From: Rhizobium sp. GN54
GTDB taxonomy: Bacteria > Pseudomonadota > Alphaproteobacteria > Rhizobiales > Rhizobiaceae
Direction of reading: 5' to 3'
DNA length: 64,000 nt
Assembly (NCBI RefSeq): GCF_021026345.1
Contig: NZ_JAJNCZ010000002.1
Location: 496,001-560,000 of the forward strand
Numbering within the stretch: the stretch's first letter is position 1; the number at the start of each line of letters is the position of its first letter. Both the position numbers and the translations under genes were made by a program. Positions 58,877 to 64,000 of the stretch are shown piece by piece. Below the pieces are notes generated by a model. The model did no database searches and was not told the origin of the DNA. It worked only from the letters and a program-made list of their open reading frames with translations.

Positions 58877-59788
58877 ATGGCCAAGGGTCGCATATCCGCG
58901 CGCTGGCTGAACAGGACGGCCGCTGCGGTTTCGGAAGTCGCCGCCGACATATGTCAGCTTCCGAACGTATCGCACGTCACGCTCGGACGAAAATGCAAGG
59001 GGGGCGCGCCGACCAGCCAGCGCGCGCTCGTCACCTATGTGTACCGGAAGCACGCCGTCGGCCGGGCCTACGAGGTTCCGCCATCGGTCAAGGTGCAATC
59101 GCGTGACCTCGCGACGGACGTGGTGGAGCTTCCGAGCACCCCGCGCCTCCTCGGCGTGCGGGGAGGCGACCTGATCTACACGTCGAGTGAGTTCGGCACT
59201 GGCTGCATCGCGTTCCGGAAAGACGGAAAGGGCTTCGTTGCAACTAATGCCCACGTGGTCGGCGACATCCGGACCCGTCGGCTGGATACCTCCCTCGCGG
59301 TCCAGGAGCCCGCGACGGAAAAGAACTTTCCCCTGGGGGCGGTACGGTACATCAGCCAGTTTCCGGATGGTGCCATCACCAACGAGGATCTCGCAGTCGT
59401 GGAAGTGCCTAGTCTCGTTGTCGACGAATGGTGCATCTATGGCGAAGAGAGCCCCATCTCCGCCTTTGGCGGCTTCGCCGCCCATCTCGACGAGACATAC
59501 TGGTACTCCACCCGGGGTTCGCGGGTCACCTGCGTGAGGCCCGAGCCGCTGCCGGCCCGCCAGTCGGTGCCGATGCTGGTCGACGGGCACTGGTACCGCT
59601 ACACCGGGTTCTGGGGGCTTCGAGCCATTCGGGGCGCGGTGACGCCTGGTCATTCCGGCGCCATTGTGTGCCGGGGCGAGGGCGCCAGCATCGTCGCGTG
59701 CGGTATCCTGTTCGGCGGGGCGCCGCCCGACTACGCCTATGTCTTTCCGCTGCAGCCCAGGCTGAACACGGTCATCGAGGCGCTTTGA
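58877..59788 (+). CDS. Trypsin-fold serine protease with Nal1-like N-terminal domain
   Basis: A 303-aa protein with a visible catalytic triad: H126 in TNAHVVG, D171 in NEDLAVVEV and S260 in PGHSGAIVC. The N-terminal part (RALVTYVYRKHA then LATDVVEL) resembles the small domain that precedes many bacterial and Nal1-type proteases. No signal peptide is seen, so it may act in the cytoplasm unless the start is wrong. It lies 13 bp after the exported-protein gene. The target is unknown. Confidence 0.75.
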   Translation: MAKGRISARWLNRTAAAVSEVAADICQLPNVSHVTLGRKCKGGAPTSQRALVTYVYRKHAVGRAYEVPPSVKVQSRDLATDVVELPSTPRLLGVRGGDLIYTSSEFGTGCIAFRKDGKGFVATNAHVVGDIRTRRLDTSLAVQEPATEKNFPLGAVRYISQFPDGAITNEDLAVVEVPSLVVDEWCIYGEESPISAFGGFAAHLDETYWYSTRGSRVTCVRPEPLPARQSVPMLVDGHWYRYTGFWGLRAIRGAVTPGHSGAIVCRGEGASIVACGILFGGAPPDYAYVFPLQPRLNTVIEAL

Positions 59789-59894
59789 CGCACAAGGGCC
59801 GGATATCCGGTGGTCTCTCGTGGTGGGTGATGCCTGACGTGTCATGGTGTCCGACGAACGAGAGGGCGGCAGGCGGCCAGTCGAAATGTCGCCG

Positions 59895-59923
59895 TGCCGG
59901 CGTCTCAAGGTGAGGCGCCGGCA
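59895..59923. terminator. Hairpin between the protease gene and gcvP
   Basis: A 13-bp stem with one mismatch (TGCCGGCGTCTCA / TGAGGCGCCGGCA) and a 3-base loop lies between the convergent genes. It has no clear T-run, so it is a probable stop for one or both. Confidence 0.5.
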
Positions 59924-59937
59924 GCGGTTGCATGGTG

Positions 59938-62799
59938 CTACTCTGCCGCTTCGGCATAGTCCTCCAGCGGGGGGCAGGAGCAGACGAGGTTGCGGTCGCC
60001 GTAGACGTTGTCGACGCGGTTGACGGGCGACCAGTACTTGTCGACCCGGAAGGCGCCGGGCGGGTAGCAGGCCTGCTCGCGCGAATAGGGGCGGTCCCAT
60101 TCGCCGACGAGGTCTTCCACCGTGTGCGGGGCGTTCTTCAGCGGGTTGTTGACCTTGTCCATCCGGCCTTCCTCGATGGCGCGGGCCTCCTCGCGGATCG
60201 CCAGCATCGCGTCGCAGAAGCGGTCGAGCTCGGCCTTCGTCTCCGATTCGGTCGGCTCGATCATCAGCGTGCCGGCGACCGGCCAGCTCATGGTGGGCGC
60301 GTGGAAGCCGCAGTCGATCAGCCGCTTGGCGACGTCGTCCACCGTCACGCCGGCGCTGTCGACGAGCGGGCGGGTGTCGACGATGCACTCGTGCGCCACG
60401 CGGCCCTTGGCGGACTTGTAGAGCACGTCATAGGCGCCATTCAGCCGGGCTGCGATGTAGTTGGCATTCAGGATCGCCACCTTCGTCGCCTGGGTCAGGC
60501 CTTCGCCGCCCATCATCAGGCAGTAACTCCAGGAGATCGGCAGGATCGACGCCGAGCCGAAGGGGGCCGCCGAGACGGCGCCGGCCTCGGCCGTGCGGGG
60601 ATCCTTCGGCAGGAAGGGGGTCAGATGCGCCTTGACGCCGATCGGCCCCATGCCCGGACCGCCGCCGCCATGCGGAATGCAGAAGGTCTTGTGGAGGTTG
60701 AGGTGGCTGACGTCGGAGCCGATGTCGCCGGGGCGGGCGAGGCCGACCATGGCGTTCATGTTGGCGCCGTCGAGATAGACCTGGCCGCCGTGGCCGTGGA
60801 CGATCTCGCAGATCTCGCGCACGTTCTCCTCGAAGACCCCGTGGGTTGAGGGATAGGTGATCATGCAGCACGAGAGGTTTTCGGCGTACTGTTTTGCTTT
60901 CGCCCGGAAATCGTCCATGTCGATGTCGCCGTCGTCGCTGACCTTGACGACCACGACCTTCATGCCCGCCATCTGCGCGGACGCCGGGTTGGTGCCGTGG
61001 GCGGAGGTCGGGATCAGGCAGACGTCGCGATGCGCATCGCCATTGGCGATGTGGTAGTCGCGGATCGTCAAGAGGCCGGCATATTCGCCCTGCGCCCCCG
61101 AATTCGGCTGCATCGAGATCGCGTCGTAGCCGGTGACTGCACAGAGCTTGGCGGAGAGATCGTCGATCAGTTCCTTGTAGCCTTCCGCCTGGTCGGCCGG
61201 CACGAAGGGGTGGATCTCGGCGAATTCCGGCCAGGTGATCGGCAGCATTTCCGCCGTCGCGTTCAGCTTCATCGTGCAGGAGCCGAGCGGGATCATCGAG
61301 CGGTCGAGCGCCAGGTCGCGATCGGCGAGCCTGCGGATGTAGCGCGTCATCTCGCTTTCGGCGCGGTTCATGTGGAAGATCGGATGCGTCAGGTAGGCGC
61401 TGGTGCGCAGCATCTTCTCGGGAAGGCGGTAGTCGGCCTCGAAATCGGCGACCTTGAAGTCGCCGCCGAAGGCCCGCCAGATGGCCTCGAGCGTGGCCGG
61501 GCGCGAGCGCTCGTCGAGGCTGATGCCGATCCGGTCCTCGCCGATCCTGCGCAGGTTGATCTCCTCTGCCACCGCTGCCTTGAGGATGATGCCCTGTAAT
61601 TTGCCGACATGGACGGTGATCGTATCGAAGAACACATCGGGTTCGACCGTATAGCCGAGCTTCTCGAGCCCCTTGGCCGTAAGGACGGCCTTGCGGTGAA
61701 CCTGCTGGGCGATCGCCTTGATGCCCTGCGGACCGTGGAAGACGGCGTACATCGACGCCATGACGGCGAGCAGGACCTGCGCGGTGCAGATGTTCGACGT
61801 CGCCTTCTCGCGGCGGATATGCTGCTCGCGGGTCTGCAGCGACAGGCGGTAGGCACGGTTGCCGCGGGCATCGACGGAGACGCCGACGAGGCGGCCCGGC
61901 ATGTTGCGCTTGTAGGCGTCCTTGACCGCCATGTAGGCGGCATGCGGGCCGCCGTAGCCGACGGGCACGCCGAAGCGCTGGGTGGTGCCGACGGCGATGT
62001 CGGCATCCATGTCGCCGGGCGACTTCAAGAGCGCCAGCGCCAGCGGGTCGGCGGCAACGACGGCGATCGCGCCGGCCGCATGCAGGTCGGCAATGACGCC
62101 GGTGAAGTCGTGCACGTGGCCGTAGGTGCCGGGATACTGGAGGATCGCGCCGAAGACCTCGGCGGCGACCAGATCCTTCATGGGATCGCCGACCGTGATC
62201 GTCCAGCCGAGCGGCTCGGAGCGGGTCTTGAGCAGCGCTATCGTCTGCGGGTGGCAGTTCTCGTCGACGAAGAAGGTGGTCGCCTTCGACTTCGAAACGC
62301 GTTCGGCCATGGCCATGGCTTCGGCCGCGGCGGTCGCCTCGTCGAGCAGCGAGGCGTTGGCGATGTCGAGGCCGGTCAGGTCGCAGACCATGGTCTGGTA
62401 GTTGAGCAGCGCCTCGAGCCGGCCCTGGCTGATCTCGGGCTGGTAGGGCGTATAGGCCGTGTACCAGGCCGGATTCTCCAGGATGTTGCGCTGGATCACC
62501 GGCGGGGTGATGGTGCCATAGTAGCCCTGACCGATCAGGGAGACGAGCTTGCGGTTCTTGTTGGCGGTCTCGCGCAGCTTGTCGAGCGCCTCGCGCTCGG
62601 ACATCGGCGCACCCCATTCAAGCGGCGTCTTCTGGCGGATCGACTGCGGCACGGTGTCGTCGATCAGCGCATCGAGGCTGTCATAGCCGACCACCTTCAG
62701 CATCGCCTCCATCTCGGCCGGCGAGGGGCCGATGTGGCGGCGGTTGGCGAAGTCGTAGGGCTGGTAGTCGGTGAAAGTGAAGTCCTTGGGCAGATTCAT
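59938..62799 (-). CDS. gcvP: Glycine dehydrogenase (decarboxylating), P protein
   Basis: A 953-aa PLP enzyme that decarboxylates glycine and loads the aminomethyl group on GcvH. It is the long single-chain form. The PLP lysine is about K704 in [17 protein letters not shown]. The N-terminus has [18 protein letters not shown]. The start overlaps the gcvH stop by one base (TGATG). It is the last gene of the gcvT-gcvH-gcvP operon. Confidence 0.97.
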   Translation of the reverse strand: MNLPKDFTFTDYQPYDFANRRHIGPSPAEMEAMLKVVGYDSLDALIDDTVPQSIRQKTPLEWGAPMSEREALDKLRETANKNRKLVSLIGQGYYGTITPPVIQRNILENPAWYTAYTPYQPEISQGRLEALLNYQTMVCDLTGLDIANASLLDEATAAAEAMAMAERVSKSKATTFFVDENCHPQTIALLKTRSEPLGWTITVGDPMKDLVAAEVFGAILQYPGTYGHVHDFTGVIADLHAAGAIAVVAADPLALALLKSPGDMDADIAVGTTQRFGVPVGYGGPHAAYMAVKDAYKRNMPGRLVGVSVDARGNRAYRLSLQTREQHIRREKATSNICTAQVLLAVMASMYAVFHGPQGIKAIAQQVHRKAVLTAKGLEKLGYTVEPDVFFDTITVHVGKLQGIILKAAVAEEINLRRIGEDRIGISLDERSRPATLEAIWRAFGGDFKVADFEADYRLPEKMLRTSAYLTHPIFHMNRAESEMTRYIRRLADRDLALDRSMIPLGSCTMKLNATAEMLPITWPEFAEIHPFVPADQAEGYKELIDDLSAKLCAVTGYDAISMQPNSGAQGEYAGLLTIRDYHIANGDAHRDVCLIPTSAHGTNPASAQMAGMKVVVVKVSDDGDIDMDDFRAKAKQYAENLSCCMITYPSTHGVFEENVREICEIVHGHGGQVYLDGANMNAMVGLARPGDIGSDVSHLNLHKTFCIPHGGGGPGMGPIGVKAHLTPFLPKDPRTAEAGAVSAAPFGSASILPISWSYCLMMGGEGLTQATKVAILNANYIAARLNGAYDVLYKSAKGRVAHECIVDTRPLVDSAGVTVDDVAKRLIDCGFHAPTMSWPVAGTLMIEPTESETKAELDRFCDAMLAIREEARAIEEGRMDKVNNPLKNAPHTVEDLVGEWDRPYSREQACYPPGAFRVDKYWSPVNRVDNVYGDRNLVCSCPPLEDYAEAAE

Positions 62800-63161
62800 C
62801 AGCCGACGAGCTCCTTGTAGGCGGCCTCGTCCAGCAGCGCCTCGGCGTCTGCCTTGTTGTTCAGCTTCAGCTTGAAGAACCAGCCGGCGCCCTGCGGGTC
62901 GCTGTTGACGAGGGAGGGATCGTCGACGATCGCCTGGTTGACCTCGACGATCTCGCCGTCGAGCGGGCAGTAGACGTCGGAGGCGGCCTTGACGCTCTCG
63001 ACGGTGGCGGCGTCGCCGCCCTTGGAATGGGTGCTGCCCACTTCGGGCAGTTCGACGAAGACGAGGTCGCCGAGCTGCTCGGCGGCGTGCGTGGTGATGC
63101 CGACGGTGGCGACGTCGCCGTCGATCTTGAGCCATTCGTGTTCTGCGGTGAATTTCAGCAT
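62799..63161 (-). CDS. gcvH: Glycine cleavage H protein
   Basis: A 120-aa lipoyl carrier. The lipoylated lysine is K58 in [11 protein letters not shown]. The opening [20 protein letters not shown] is standard. It ends within the gcvP start codon. Confidence 0.97.
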   Translation of the reverse strand: MLKFTAEHEWLKIDGDVATVGITTHAAEQLGDLVFVELPEVGSTHSKGGDAATVESVKAASDVYCPLDGEIVEVNQAIVDDPSLVNSDPQGAGWFFKLKLNNKADAEALLDEAAYKELVG

Positions 63162-63200
63162 GTCGGTTCCTCTCTGGAAAATTCAGAAACTGTGTTGCTG

Positions 63201-63306
63201 CCCCTCATCCCCCTGCCGGGACCCTCTCCCCGCAGGGGAGAAGGGGGCTGGGCGCTCCCCGTCGGTTCCCTCTCCCTGCTTGCGGGGAGAGGGTCAGGGT
63301 GAGGGG
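63201..63306. repeat. RIME-like inverted repeat between gcvT and gcvH
   Basis: The outer arms are CCCCTCA (63201-63207) and TGAGGGG (63300-63306). Inside are two further G/C hairpins built on CTCTCCCCGC and TGCGGGGAGAGGG. The unit matches the intergenic palindromes found through rhizobial genomes. Here it lies inside an operon, so it could alter mRNA stability or distal expression. Confidence 0.7.
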
Positions 63307-63325
63307 CGATCGCCACGCGCATCGG

Positions 63326-64000
63326 TCAGCGCTTGAAGCTGTTGGCGACGAAGGGAAGGGCGGCGACGGTGACGGGCAGGTATTTGCCGCGGACTTCGGC
63401 GAACAGCGGTGTCCCCGGGGCTGCGAGCGCGACCGGGACGTAGCCCATGGCAATGGGGGCCTCGATACTGGGGCCGAAGCCGCCGGAGGTGACGTGGCCG
63501 ACTTCGGTCTTGCCCTCGGCGTCGGCATAAAGTTTCGCCGGCGGGCGGACCGGGGCCTTGCCCTCGACCTTGAGCCCGACGCGACGGCGGGCGGCGCCGG
63601 AGGTGAGCTGCGCGAGGATGGTTTCTGCGCCCGGGAAGCCGCCGGCGCGATCGCCGCCGGTGCGGCGCACCTTCTGCATCGCCCATTCGAGGGCGGCCTC
63701 GACCGGGGTGGTCGTCGTGTCGATGTCGTTGCCATAGAGGCAGAGACCGGCCTCCAGCCGTAGCGAATCACGCGCGCCGAGCCCGATCGGCATCACGTCG
63801 GGGTGATCGAGCAGGTGGCGACAGACCCTTTCCGCCCGGTCGGCGGGAATCGAGATCTCGAAGCCGTCCTCGCCGGTATAGCCGGAGCGGGTGACGATGC
63901 AGTCGGCATCGTGCAGGTCGCAGGCGCGGACGTCCATGAAGCGCATGCCGGCGATGTCCGCCCAGAGTTCAGCCAGCACCGTTTCCGCACGCGGGCCCTG
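63326..64000 (-). CDS. gcvT: Aminomethyltransferase, T protein (5' end cut by window)
   Basis: The C-terminal 224 residues of the glycine cleavage T protein, which transfers the methylene group to tetrahydrofolate. RSGYTGEDGFEISIP is the folate-domain signature, and GLGARDSLRLEAGLCLYGND follows. It ends in VANSFKR. The N-terminus lies beyond the right edge. It is the first of the gcv genes seen; a glycine riboswitch, if any, would be outside. Confidence 0.96.
   Translation of the reverse strand, partial: QGPRAETVLAELWADIAGMRFMDVRACDLHDADCIVTRSGYTGEDGFEISIPADRAERVCRHLLDHPDVMPIGLGARDSLRLEAGLCLYGNDIDTTTTPVEAALEWAMQKVRRTGGDRAGGFPGAETILAQLTSGAARRRVGLKVEGKAPVRPPAKLYADAEGKTEVGHVTSGGFGPSIEAPIAMGYVPVALAAPGTPLFAEVRGKYLPVTVAALPFVANSFKR

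Noticed and set aside
63201-63306. Considered as a CRISPR or tandem repeat
   Set aside because: The repeated units are inverted, not direct, and there are no regular spacers; it fits a RIME-like palindrome.

Overview
The window looks like chromosomal DNA of an alphaproteobacterium, most likely a member of the Rhizobiaceae. The evidence is high-GC coding sequence, a purC-purS-purQ-purL-bolA-grxD array, a suf iron-sulphur operon headed by an extra cysteine desulfurase, a DUF1476 (F1-ATPase zeta subunit) gene, a mannosylfructose-phosphate-synthase-like glycosyltransferase, and intergenic palindromes of the RIME type. The species cannot be fixed from sequence alone. Nearly all of it is core or housekeeping DNA. 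There is no prophage, insertion sequence, CRISPR array, rRNA or tRNA that I can see. Both ends cut a gene (glycosyltransferase on the left, gcvT on the right).

Layout. 1-5.2 kb: truncated glycosyltransferase, exported sulfatase, and an MFS exporter with a MarR regulator that share CGGGTATATACCCG-type palindromes. 5.2-9.1 kb: icd, a small exported protein, a TrmJ-type RNA methyltransferase and murI. 9.2-13 kb: a large peptidoglycan-binding/L,D-transpeptidase-like protein and an orphan HerA-like ATPase. 13-16.5 kb: rpsD, glutaminase, ttcA and an inositol-monophosphatase-family gene. 16.6-24.3 kb (minus strand): purine genes purC, purS, purQ and purL interleaved with small genes, then bolA, a basic 79-aa protein, grxD and a Bcr/CflA-type MFS pump. 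24.5-28.2 kb: zeta subunit, then the operon rpe-DUF2259-membrane protein-purB. 28.3-30.5 kb: P1 peptidase and a periplasmic binding protein.

30.7-36.4 kb is a plus-strand accessory operon: flavin reductase, CoxD-like MoxR ATPase, CoxE-like VWA protein, two XdhC-type halves, a fused molybdopterin-binding/MocA-like protein and TfoX-N. This is a maturation kit for a molybdenum hydroxylase whose structural subunits are not here. 36.4-41.2 kb (minus): Nudix, RhlE-type helicase, M23 endopeptidase, DUF455 ferritin-like protein and Bcp peroxiredoxin. 41.3-48.7 kb: a giant AsmA/YhdP-like protein, tyrS, anmK, a ParDE-type toxin-antitoxin pair and an alpha/beta hydrolase.

48.9-56 kb is the suf operon (cysteine desulfurase, sufB, sufC, sufD, sufS, a SufT-like protein and sufA). 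An imperfect TTTAGAA-N3-TTCGAAA palindrome at its promoter resembles the Irr iron-control element. 56.1-59.8 kb is the least conventional stretch: a soluble multi-PAS histidine kinase without a response regulator, then an exported small protein and a trypsin-fold serine protease with a Nal1-like N-terminal domain. 59.9-64 kb: glycine cleavage genes gcvP, gcvH and gcvT (minus), with a RIME-like inverted repeat between gcvH and gcvT.

The best candidates for undescribed biology are the exported-protein/protease pair (58255-59788), the multidomain cell-wall protein (9315-11270), the MarR palindrome regulon, and the small conserved-looking proteins inside the purine/BolA-Grx array.
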